The notes under the pieces: model-generated
Told to the model about the DNA's origin: nothing
Database searches by the model: none
What the model saw: the letters and a program-made list of their open reading frames with translations, nothing else
NCBI RefSeq assembly: GCF_000252955.1
Contig: NC_014228.1
Span: 2,395,232-2,459,231 of the forward strand
From: Xenorhabdus nematophila ATCC 19061
Lineage (GTDB): Bacteria > Pseudomonadota > Gammaproteobacteria > Enterobacterales > Enterobacteriaceae
Length of the DNA stretch: 64,000 nucleotides
Direction: 5' to 3'
Shown here: one piece after another, positions 26,897 to 34,479 of the stretch
How the letters are laid out: every line of letters starts with the position of its first letter
Numbering within the stretch: the stretch's first letter is position 1
Translations under genes and position numbers: made by a program

Positions 26897-28204
26897 TTAT
26901 TCCTGATTGTTATCGGCCAATACTCTCTGGGTTTGACTTTCGGAATCATTACCGTACTCCGATTTTAAACTGATGAGAGCCTGCTCTATAATATTCAATC
27001 CTTTTTCAAGCGTAACTTCATCAATCGTCAAAGCAGGCATCAATTTCAATACCTCATCGTTTGGGCCACACCGCTCCACAATCAAACCATTTTCAAAACA
27101 ATACTGAACTATGCGTTGCGTTAATGCAGGATTGATCATCTCAATACCCTGCATAAACCCAATGCCTTTCACGCTCAATACAATTTCATGATATTTCTCA
27201 ACGAAATGACTCAGGAATGCGCGAATTAATTCCGCTTTATATTGGATTATTTCCTGAAAAGAACTATCACTCCAATATTCATTCAGCATCGCGGTTGAAG
27301 CAACAAACGCCAGATTATTACCCCGGAACGTTCCGTTATCTTCTGCCGGTTTCCACACATCAATATCGGGAGAAATAAGCAATAAAGCCATAGGTAACCC
27401 ATTACCACCTATAGATTTGGATAAACAAATTAAATCAGGTTTAATATTCGCTCTCTCAAAACTGAAAAACGTTCCTGTACGACCACAACCAGACTGAATG
27501 TCATCAACAATCAATAAGATATTGAATTCTTCGGTAAGTTTTCTTAATGCGCTTAGCCATTCAACAGAAGCGACATTTAATCCGCCTTCGCCTTGTACAG
27601 TCTCAAGAATAACTGCCGCGGGAAGATCAATCCCTGAGCTGGGGTCAGTAAGTAGTTTTCTGAAATATCCTATATAATCAAATTCCCCTTCGATATAACC
27701 ATCAAATGGTAAACGTGTGATTTGAGAATATAGCCCAGATTGGCGATGATGTTGACTCCCCGTTAAACTCAGTGAAACACCGGTCATACCGTGAAAAGCA
27801 TTAGTAAAACAAATAATATTTTCTCTTTTTGTATATTTTCTTGCTAACTTTATCGCAGATTCAATCACGCTTGTCCCTGTCGGACTCGTAAATTGCAAAC
27901 GATATTCAAGCTGTCTTGGTTTCAAAATCTTATCAACAAATGTCGATATGAATGTCCCTTTTGCTTCCGAATGCAAATCAAGCCCCATAACAATTCCATC
28001 ATTTTGGATATATTTAATAATCTGCTGCTTTATATTTTCGTTATTATGCCCGTAATTTAATGCTCCCGCACCGGATAAAAAATCAATATAAAGTTTACCA
28101 TCAACATCAGTTATAATGGAGCCTGTACCTGTTTTAAATATAGCCGGAAATGTTCGACAATATGAACGAGCTTTTGACTCATAATTATTGAATATCTCTT
28201 CCAC
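26897..28204 (-). CDS. Diaminobutyrate-2-oxoglutarate aminotransferase (EctB/Dat-like)
   Basis: A 435-residue class-III PLP aminotransferase. It should convert L-aspartate 4-semialdehyde plus Glu to L-2,4-diaminobutyrate. Motifs: SPTGTSVIESAIKLAR near residues 107-122, FHGMTGVSLSLTG, LIVDDIQSGCGRTG (PLP Asp), and LICLSKSIGGNGLPM containing the Schiff-base Lys. The start is a GTG with AAGAGG five bases upstream. It is the first gene of the operon that runs through oxygenase, acetyltransferase and NRPS genes, so it most likely supplies Dab for the peptide rather than ectoine; no ectA or ectC is nearby. The C-terminus extends about 15 residues past the usual fold with a Gln/Asn-rich tail. Family assignment is firm; the Dab precursor role is inference from family and context. 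Confidence 0.9.
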   Translation of the reverse strand: MEEIFNNYESKARSYCRTFPAIFKTGTGSIITDVDGKLYIDFLSGAGALNYGHNNENIKQQIIKYIQNDGIVMGLDLHSEAKGTFISTFVDKILKPRQLEYRLQFTSPTGTSVIESAIKLARKYTKRENIICFTNAFHGMTGVSLSLTGSQHHRQSGLYSQITRLPFDGYIEGEFDYIGYFRKLLTDPSSGIDLPAAVILETVQGEGGLNVASVEWLSALRKLTEEFNILLIVDDIQSGCGRTGTFFSFERANIKPDLICLSKSIGGNGLPMALLLISPDIDVWKPAEDNGTFRGNNLAFVASTAMLNEYWSDSSFQEIIQYKAELIRAFLSHFVEKYHEIVLSVKGIGFMQGIEMINPALTQRIVQYCFENGLIVERCGPNDEVLKLMPALTIDEVTLEKGLNIIEQALISLKSEYGNDSESQTQRVLADNNQE

Positions 28205-28739
28205 TTTAACCTCTTTTTATTACTTATATTTTTAAATGGTTTTTATACTTGTAATAACCATATTTTTTAAAAAACATTAATCACAATATAGAGGGTCTAT
28301 CAGGGCAACAGCATAAACAATAAAAAAGTCTTAAATGTTAAAAACTTCAAGATCTTAACTATAAAACTATATGCGGATTTTCATTATAAATATATTTATA
28401 AAAACAGACTCTAGCACCACAGAGCAGGTTATAGCAACCTAAAAGAAACGTGCAAAAAAACATAAAAAATACAGGCAATAATAAAAAATAAAAAACGTGA
28501 CATTCATCACCATTAAAATAAATAATTATAAAATAACCCGATTAAATGATTATTTAGAAAAACAACTGAGTGACATTACATTATTCATCCCGTATTAAAT
28601 TCACAACGCCAAAAAATTCAATCTTTATCCTGCACGGGATTATATAATAAGCGTAATATTATTTAATCACAGAGTTAAAAGGTAATGAGTTTCACTTTTA
28701 TCACATTAAACTCTGTCAATTATAGATAAATATATTTTA
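28205..28739. other. AT-rich intergenic region upstream of the NRPS operon
   Basis: About 535 bases with no convincing reading frame. It is strongly AT-rich with many A and T tracts and should hold the promoter of the minus-strand biosynthetic operon, which begins at 28204. I could not pick a single -35/-10 pair with confidence. AT-rich leader DNA of this kind is a plausible H-NS/Lrp-type target, but that is inference. Confidence 0.5.
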
Positions 28740-28961
28740 TTAATGTTCTATCAACCATTCCATGGCATTCTTAGCCCAAGAAGCACCCTCAAGTATTGAT
28801 GAACCGATTTTATTGATGCTCATACCAAACACATCACGATGATTAGCGCACATCCAGCAAGAACATAAGCAAGGTGTCCGATAACATATACATACTGATG
28901 TTTTATCAGGCTGACCACCAGCATTATTGTATTTACTGCGTTTTGCCTTTAAGCGGTGCAT
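28740..28961 (-). pseudogene. Remnant of a small CxCxxC protein
   Basis: A frame of about 73 residues beginning at MHRLKAKRSKYN and containing RTPCLCSCWMCANHRDVFG. The cluster C-x-C-x-x-C-x-N-x-R resembles a family of small bacterial proteins with CSCWMCGNPRKYF-type motifs known to me only from memory. Here the Gly is Ala, the Pro is His, and the tail (INKIGSSILEGASW...) does not look like that family. No clear ribosome-binding site is seen, and it lies downstream of another decayed frame. I regard it as a decayed copy; function unknown. Confidence 0.35.
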
Positions 28962-28971
28962 ATGATGCAGC

Positions 28972-29253
28972 CTAATAGCGGAGTTTTGATGAAATGCAGT
29001 CAAGTAAAAAATATAGATATTTAAACACCGTATTAATATCATGCCTTACAAAAGGATGATCGCCAACACTTAAAATACAGGTGTTGTCATATTCAATATC
29101 GGGATAAATAATGGTTAAATTAACAGCAAGAAAACATTCTTTGGTAAGTTGAGGGTAGAGCACGGGATCACTACAAATAAAGAACAAATGCTCCTTCGCA
29201 CCTGTAAACAACATTATGGTTCCCTTTTTAACAGGTGCAAAGTTAATTGTCAT
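28972..29253 (-). pseudogene. Toxin-position small protein, C-terminus apparently broken
   Basis: A 93-residue frame starting MTINFAPVKKGTIMLFTGAK. The ATG overlaps the TGA of the preceding small frame (ATGA), an arrangement typical of toxin-antitoxin pairs. The body reads as a compact beta-rich protein with YDNTCILSVGDHPFVRHD. Related-looking small proteins that I remember continue after GDHPFxRHxSY, whereas here the reading becomes low-complexity and ends 21 residues later, so a frameshift near 29037 is likely. A PemK-like role is only a guess. Nothing in the sequence proves toxicity, and I did not recognise the family with certainty. Confidence 0.4.
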
Positions 29254-29444
29254 ACTAATCTGCTAATAACCCGATCTAGTTCGTTTTGTTCTCGCATCCT
29301 GTTTGCAAGTTATATCGCAACTTCATTTGATTTTCCAAGGGCAAAGAAAACGTTTTTTGGGTCGATCGGGTATGAACCACCGTGAGGATCGATCCACTCA
29401 GGGCAATGCGAGTGTGCGTAGTCCCTTATCTGCCATTTTGTCAT
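29250..29444 (-). pseudogene. Small partner gene with an in-frame stop (antitoxin position)
   Basis: A 65-codon frame beginning MTKWQIRDYAHSHCPEWID and ending NELDRVISRLV, interrupted only by TAA at 29310-29312 after codon 44. The reading continues sensibly on both sides (GKSNEVAI, stop, LANRMREQNELD), so the stop looks like a nonsense mutation. Its own TGA overlaps the ATG of the next frame by four bases. The two genes therefore once formed a translationally coupled pair. The family is unknown to me; the first-gene position suggests an antitoxin or partner protein. The 44-residue upstream part might still be made. Confidence 0.45.
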
Positions 29445-29871
29445 ATGACCGTATTCTGAATAAATGCCATTCAGAACAGCAAGCTTCCTTCATAAAACAC
29501 ACATAATAAATTGATTTGTAATATAAAAATAAATATATTGCAAATGTCGTTTTTTTGTGATTTTCAGGGTTTATTAACACTACACTCCTCCACTCCCCCC
29601 TCACATTCCACACCGAATCCTCCGGCATCTGAACACGAACAGAAATAGACCTGCCAACCGGAATATCACTCAAATCCTCGCCTGAATAGTCCTGATGTAC
29701 ATTTTTAGCGAACTCCAGTGCGTTGGGATGCTCCCGGTGATAGACCATTAATTTGATTGAACCGTCGGGTAACACTTCATAATTGACCCAAATCAGTGGT
29801 AACTTATTTTTGCATATCGGAATTTCAACCCCGCCATCGACTCCACCCCATGCAGCATCGGCATTAGGCAA
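29398..29871 (-). pseudogene. Unidentified gene fragment
   Basis: An open stretch of 157 codons with no ATG at its head (first usable codon TTG) and no clear ribosome-binding site. Residues 1 to about 107, from PNADAAWGGVDGG to WRSVVLINPENHKK, read like a soluble protein. After that the translation becomes hydrophobic and odd (FAIYLFLYYKSIYY) and overlaps another frame, so the real coding part probably ends near 29545. It looks like the C-terminal part of a larger gene whose start has been lost. No family recognised. Confidence 0.3.
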
Positions 29872-30098
29872 TAAAATATATTTTATTAAAAATCAAATAA
29901 TTAAATAATTAAATAATTAAATTAATATTCATGACTGCAAATGATTATTGATGAATACAGATGACTAAACAAACGCATTTCTTTCATAAATGAACTCACC
30001 TAATTATTACGCGACTGCACAAATGCACAGCCGCTTAATCGTGAGTTCTGAATAGATTTCTCATAATGAATATCAACTAGTAGCGTAGAGATTAATGA
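29872..30098. other. Non-coding stretch with a short AT tandem repeat
   Basis: No gene seen. Near 29893-29921 the octamer AAATAATT is repeated about three times head to tail, probably replication slippage in AT-rich DNA. Confidence 0.4.
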
Positions 30099-30176
30099 CT
30101 ACGAGCCATATCCATTAGGAAGCGTTGATCTCTGGATTTCAATCACTTGCTCTACCGTAAGGAACTGAATAAGCAT
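30099..30176 (-). pseudogene. Doc-like (death-on-curing) toxin remnant, N-terminus only
   Basis: A 25-codon frame, MLIQFLTVEQVIEIQRSTLP..., ending at TAG. The start ATG overlaps the TAA of the preceding frame (TAATG). FLTVEQVIEIQ matches the beginning of Doc/Fic death-on-curing proteins (FLTxEExxxIH) as I remember them, and the Fic core HPFxDGNxR is absent. It is best read as the stub of a Doc toxin gene whose remainder has been deleted. Confidence 0.45.
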
Positions 30177-30331
30177 TATTTATCTTCCAGAGCCTTAATG
30201 ATGTCCGCATATTTAGTTTGAGTTTTCAACAATGCTTGCCTGAATGATGTATTTGAAGCGTATTGAATTGACTTATCTGCACTTTTATCAGGGAATTTAT
30301 TATCTCTAATATCAGGGTGCTTAAAGTATCG
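30176..30331 (-). pseudogene. Partner gene remnant before the Doc-like stub
   Basis: A 51-codon frame without a start codon, from RYFKHPDIRDNK through SFRQALLKTQTKYADIIKALEDK to TAA. It is charged and soluble-looking, and coupled by TAATG to the Doc-like stub. Position and coupling suggest the C-terminal part of the cognate antitoxin, but I do not recognise the family. Confidence 0.35.
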
Positions 30332-30451
30332 TTAACTTTTTCCATATACAGTCCATCCTGTGTTAATGACCATCTATGCCAATATTAGCACTGGCTGATT
30401 ATAAAATAATCGAAATTAGCCATCCGTGTTTCCATAAAATCGTTATTGAAA

Positions 30452-30476
30452 AAGCCCCACATTTGTGAGGCTTAAA
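30452..30476 (-). terminator. Rho-independent terminator of the opp operon
   Basis: On the minus strand AAGCCTCAC and GTGGGGCTT form a nine-pair stem (one G-U pair) around a four-base loop, followed by a T run. It lies about 70 nt after the oppF stop. Confidence 0.8.
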
Positions 30477-30544
30477 ATGCTTATACAAGAGTATTGAACT
30501 TATATTTGGTTGCTATCACATGGAAATATTATGGCCCCTATTGA

Positions 30545-31546
30545 CTATAACGGATCAACTTTAAGGCAGGACACTGCATGTTTAAAGCTGCCTTCCAGCA
30601 ATGGGCGTGTTTTGGCACATTCAGCATCAGCCATTGGGCAACGGGTACGGAATACACATCCAGACGGAGGGTTAATCGGTGAAGGAAGTTCTCCTTCCAG
30701 CAATTCAATATGTTTGTTGCGTTCTTTGTCCGGATCAGGAATGGGTACAGCAGACATAAGTGCACGGGTATAAGGATGCAGCGGGTTATGATAAACCTCG
30801 TCGTAAGTTCCCAGTTCCACCGCATTTCCTAAGTACATGACTAATACTCGATCTGAGATATGTTTTACTATTGATAAATCATGCGCAATAAATATCAGGG
30901 AAAGCCCCATTTCCCGCTGCAATTCCTGCAACAAGTTAACAACCTGTGCCTGAATGGAAACATCCAAGGCTGAAACCGGTTCATCACAGATAACTAATTT
31001 CGGTTCCAGTATTAAAGCTCGGGCAATGCCAATGCGTTGACACTGACCACCGGAAAATTCATGAGGATAACGGTTTATCAGGTTAGGCAGCAAACCGACC
31101 TTCATCATCATTTTTTTTACTTTTTCTTTAATCTCCCCGTCTTTCATTTTGGGGTAATAAGTTCTCAGCGGCTCTGCAATGATATCGCCAATCGTCATGC
31201 GCGGATTCAGTGACGCCAAAGGGTCCTGGAAAATCATCTGGATATCGTTGCGAATATCACGCCACTGTTTATCATTGACTTCCAGCAGATTTTGACCAAG
31301 CCAAGTGACCGAACCACCTGAAGCTTTCACCAATCCAATCACTGCCCTGGCAAGTGTTGATTTACCACAACCAGACTCGCCTACAACACCCAGCGTTTCT
31401 CCTTCATAGAGCCGGAGTGTGACACCATCTACTGCTTTGAGTGTTTTTGCCGATTGCCAGAACCACTGTTTCCCATCTTTAATATCGAAGTAAACTTTAA
31501 GATCATCGACTTCCAATAGGACACGTTTTTCAGCTATTGCGCTCAT
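30545..31546 (-). CDS. oppF: Oligopeptide ABC transporter ATP-binding protein OppF
   Basis: A 333-residue ATPase of the oligopeptide importer. Walker [13 protein letters not shown], signature [15 protein letters not shown], Walker [13 protein letters not shown] and the switch His in FIAHDLS are all present. The C-terminal segment after residue 255 carries the Opp/Dpp-type Cys motif ([15 protein letters not shown]). Its ATG overlaps the oppD stop (ATGA). It works at the inner membrane with OppD to drive peptide uptake through OppBC, fed by periplasmic OppA. It is the last gene of the operon, followed by a clear terminator. Length and motifs match enterobacterial OppF; nothing unusual. Confidence 0.97.
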   Translation of the reverse strand: MSAIAEKRVLLEVDDLKVYFDIKDGKQWFWQSAKTLKAVDGVTLRLYEGETLGVVGESGCGKSTLARAVIGLVKASGGSVTWLGQNLLEVNDKQWRDIRNDIQMIFQDPLASLNPRMTIGDIIAEPLRTYYPKMKDGEIKEKVKKMMMKVGLLPNLINRYPHEFSGGQCQRIGIARALILEPKLVICDEPVSALDVSIQAQVVNLLQELQREMGLSLIFIAHDLSIVKHISDRVLVMYLGNAVELGTYDEVYHNPLHPYTRALMSAVPIPDPDKERNKHIELLEGELPSPINPPSGCVFRTRCPMADAECAKTRPLLEGSFKHAVSCLKVDPL

Positions 31547-32541
31547 ACTAATTCCTCCCGGAGCCTAAAACAGGCACGTAAGCGCCCAAGTTCAAATCTT
31601 TCCAGCTGTGGTTCTTCTTGCGCGCAACGCTCAGTGGCAAATTGGCAACGTGGCTGAAACGGGCACCCCTTCGGTAAACGCAATAGGTTCGGCGGGTTAC
31701 CTTGAATAGTCGTCAGTGATTCTTCATCACCGTCCAAGCGGGGAACAGCATTCAATAAACCGATGGAATAGGGATGGGTAGGATGATAAAACACGTCTCG
31801 TGCCGTGCCGTATTCCATTGTTCTGCCTGCATACATCACCAGAACTTTGTCACAAATGCCCGCCACGACCCCCAAATCATGAGTAATCATAATGATGGCA
31901 GTGTTAAACTCTCTTTTCAGTTCATTGAGCAATGTCATGATCTGAGCCTGAACTGTGACGTCCAGAGCGGTTGTCGGCTCATCAGCAATCAGTAGTTTTG
32001 GCTGGCACAACAGTGCCATCGCAATCATGACACGCTGGCGCATACCACCAGAAAATTCATGTGGATACATTTTCATGCGCTTACGCGCTTCTGGCATTTT
32101 AACCGCGTCCAGCATACGGATGGATTCTTCAACGGCGGTGCTTTTTCCCATATTTTTATGCAGCATCAGCACTTCTGTTAACTGCTCACCCACCCGCATA
32201 TAAGGGTTAAGAGATGTCATGGGATCCTGAAATATCATTGAGATCTCTTCTGCCCGCATCCGGTTTAATTCTTTTTCTTTCAGGTTAAGAATTTCCCGGC
32301 CATTAAAGGTTGCAGAACCACTGACAACGCCGTTACTGGCCAATAATCCCATCAGTGCAAATGCTGTCTGTGATTTACCAGAACCGGACTCTCCCACGAT
32401 CCCCAATGTCTCTCCTGCCTGTAAATCAAAGTTCAATTTATTCACGGCAGTCACGTTACCATCAGGAGTACCGAATACGACATCCAGATCTTTCACTGCT
32501 AATAGTGATTCAGTGTTTCTTGAAATTTCTACGGTATTCAT
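31543..32541 (-). CDS. oppD: Oligopeptide ABC transporter ATP-binding protein OppD
   Basis: A 332-residue ABC ATPase, partner of OppF. Walker A GESGSGKSQTAF, signature FSGGMRQRVMIAMAL, Walker B LLIADEPTTALD, switch His in ITHDLG, and the C-terminal oligopeptide-transporter Cys motif (GCPFQPRCQFATERC). AAGGAGAG lies close before the ATG, nine bases after the oppC stop. The N-terminus MNTVEISRNTESLLAVKDLDV matches enterobacterial OppD. No irregularity. Confidence 0.97.
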   Translation of the reverse strand: MNTVEISRNTESLLAVKDLDVVFGTPDGNVTAVNKLNFDLQAGETLGIVGESGSGKSQTAFALMGLLASNGVVSGSATFNGREILNLKEKELNRMRAEEISMIFQDPMTSLNPYMRVGEQLTEVLMLHKNMGKSTAVEESIRMLDAVKMPEARKRMKMYPHEFSGGMRQRVMIAMALLCQPKLLIADEPTTALDVTVQAQIMTLLNELKREFNTAIIMITHDLGVVAGICDKVLVMYAGRTMEYGTARDVFYHPTHPYSIGLLNAVPRLDGDEESLTTIQGNPPNLLRLPKGCPFQPRCQFATERCAQEEPQLERFELGRLRACFRLREELV

Positions 32542-32550
32542 AGGCTCTCC

Positions 32551-33459
32551 TTAACGGTCTTTGGGATCGAGGGCATCACGCAGGCCGTCACCAATAAAGT
32601 TAAAACAAAACAAAGTCATTACGAGAAAGCCCGCCGGAAATAACAATAACCACGGAGCCACTTCCATTGAGTTGGCACCATCACTTAACAAAGCCCCCCA
32701 ACTACTGAGTGGTTCCTGAGTTCCCAAGCCAAGGAAACTTAAGAAAGATTCAAACAGGATCATACTGGGTACAAGCAATGAGGCATAAACCACCACCACA
32801 CCCAAAACATTTGGCACAATATGGCGCAGGACAATATTCCGGGTAGAAACCCCACCAACCAACGCGGCTTCGATGAATTCCTTGCGTTTCAGGCTCAATG
32901 TCTGCCCTCGGACAATACGAGCCATGTCTAACCACGATACCATGCCTATCGCAACGAAAATCAGCAGGATGTTTTGACCGAAGAAAGTAACCAGAAGGAT
33001 AACGAAGAACATGAATGGGAAGGAGTTGAGAATTTCCAGCAAACGCATCATGATCATATCGACTTTTCCGCCCAGATAGCCTGACATCGCGCCGTACAAA
33101 GTGCCGAATAGAACGGCAATCAAGGCGGCGGCAATCCCGACCATCAATGAAATACGTCCGCCGATAGCAACACGCACCAGCAAATCACGCCCTGATGAAT
33201 CCGTGCCAAGATAGTGGCCAGACTCAAAATCCGGCGGCATCGTCATCATGTTCCAGTCTGTATCATCGTAAGTAAATTGCGCCAGCATCGGGGCCAAAAT
33301 CACAAATAATGTAATCAGAAACAGAATACATAAGCTCGTAATCGCCGCTTTGTTATGGATAAAACGACGACGAGCATCCTGCCATAAACTACGACCTTCA
33401 ATTTCCAATTGCCCGGAAAAATTTTCCAGAGCTTCGCTATTTTTTTTATTCAGCAACAT
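32551..33459 (-). CDS. oppC: Oligopeptide ABC transporter permease OppC
   Basis: A 302-residue inner-membrane permease with about six membrane spans. The first is ITSLCILFLITLFVILAPML near residues 38-57. The EAA-type loop that contacts the ATPases is visible as RKEFIEAALVGGVSTRNIVLRHIVPN. It forms the translocation pore with OppB. ACTGGAG precedes the ATG, 14 bases after the oppB stop. Normal length and position in the oppABCDF order. Confidence 0.97.
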   Translation of the reverse strand: MLLNKKNSEALENFSGQLEIEGRSLWQDARRRFIHNKAAITSLCILFLITLFVILAPMLAQFTYDDTDWNMMTMPPDFESGHYLGTDSSGRDLLVRVAIGGRISLMVGIAAALIAVLFGTLYGAMSGYLGGKVDMIMMRLLEILNSFPFMFFVILLVTFFGQNILLIFVAIGMVSWLDMARIVRGQTLSLKRKEFIEAALVGGVSTRNIVLRHIVPNVLGVVVVYASLLVPSMILFESFLSFLGLGTQEPLSSWGALLSDGANSMEVAPWLLLFPAGFLVMTLFCFNFIGDGLRDALDPKDR

Positions 33460-33473
33460 TGCGTGCTCCAGTC

Positions 33474-34394
33474 TTAGTAACGAATTTTCGGATCAATGAC
33501 GGCATACAGCACATCAACAATGGCATTAAACATAATGGTCAGTCCGCCTACCAGAATCGTCAGACTAAGTACCAATGAGTAATCACGGTTTAATGCGCCA
33601 TTCACAAACAATTGACCTAAACCGGGTAAACCGAAGATAGTTTCGATAACCATAGAGCCTGTAATAATGCCGACGAATGCGGGTCCCATATAAGAGATTA
33701 CAGGTAATAAGGCGGGTTTAAGGGCATGTCGGAAAATAATCTTGCGTAATGGTAAGCCTTTGGCGCGGGCGGTGCGGATAAAATTGGAGTGTAAAACTTC
33801 TATCATTGAACCGCGGGTAATACGGGAGATACTGGCAATATAAGAGAGGGAGAGTGCGGCCATTGGCAAAAGCATATATTTAGGTGCCCCGCCATTCCAG
33901 CCTCCCCCCGGCAGCCATTTTAAGGTAATGGCGAATATCAGCACCAACAAGGGGGCGACCACGAAGCTGGGGATAACTACCCCCGTCATGGCAAACCCCA
34001 TGACCGTGTAGTCCCATTTGGTATTCTGGTTCAATGCCGCAATAACGCCTGCACTAACACCAAATACGACTGCCATAACAAACGCCGCAAATCCCAATTT
34101 AGCAGAAACAGGCAAAGCTTCTGCAACCAGATCATTGACACTGTAGTCTTTATACTTGAATGAAGGGCCAAAATCCCCTTTGGAAAGTTGGATTAAGTAA
34201 TTGAAGTATTGTTTATACATCGGGTCATTCAGGTGGTATTTCGCTTCAATGTTTGCCATTACTTCCGGCGGTAACTTCCTTTCCCCTGTAAATGGGCTAC
34301 CCGGTGCAAGCCGCATCATAAAAAATGAAATTGTGATGAGAATAAAAAGTGTCGGGATCGCCTCTAAGCAGCGGCGTAAAATAAATTTAAGCAT
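33474..34394 (-). CDS. oppB: Oligopeptide ABC transporter permease OppB
   Basis: A 306-residue permease. The first span is at about 10-28 (LEAIPTLFILITISFFMMR) and the EAA loop is RTARAKGLPLRKIIFRHALKPALLPV; about six spans in all. First gene after oppA, separated by an 85-base gap holding a stem-loop, so oppBCDF is probably expressed at a lower level than oppA from the same message. AGGAACGGG precedes the ATG. Confidence 0.97.
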   Translation of the reverse strand: MLKFILRRCLEAIPTLFILITISFFMMRLAPGSPFTGERKLPPEVMANIEAKYHLNDPMYKQYFNYLIQLSKGDFGPSFKYKDYSVNDLVAEALPVSAKLGFAAFVMAVVFGVSAGVIAALNQNTKWDYTVMGFAMTGVVIPSFVVAPLLVLIFAITLKWLPGGGWNGGAPKYMLLPMAALSLSYIASISRITRGSMIEVLHSNFIRTARAKGLPLRKIIFRHALKPALLPVISYMGPAFVGIITGSMVIETIFGLPGLGQLFVNGALNRDYSLVLSLTILVGGLTIMFNAIVDVLYAVIDPKIRY

Positions 34395-34445
34395 TGCCCG
34401 TTCCTATTGTTTGGCCAAACCGTGGCCTCAAATAATCTGACATTC

Positions 34446-34471
34446 AGGTGGCACCATTAACCGGGCCACCT
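34446..34471 (-). promoter_or_regulatory. Stem-loop between oppA and oppB
   Basis: A perfect seven-pair inverted repeat, AGGTGGC and GCCACCT, with a 12-base loop in the oppA-oppB gap. It is not followed by a T run. This fits an mRNA 3'-end stabiliser or partial attenuator that raises OppA over OppBCDF, as in other enterobacteria, rather than a full terminator. Confidence 0.55.
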
Positions 34472-34479
34472 ACTGATTC

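Noticed and set aside
26897..28204. Ectoine biosynthesis (ectB) locus
   Set aside because: No ectA or ectC nearby, and the gene is at the head of an NRPS operon; Dab supply for the peptide is the better reading.
28740..29042. A single intact 100-residue gene
   Set aside because: The first third overlaps the end of another decayed frame and reads as nonsense; only the Cys-motif part resembles a protein, so it was annotated as a remnant.
29893..29921. Possible CRISPR or iteron array (AAATAATT repeats)
   Set aside because: Only about three 8-base copies with no spacers or associated genes; simple AT slippage is enough.
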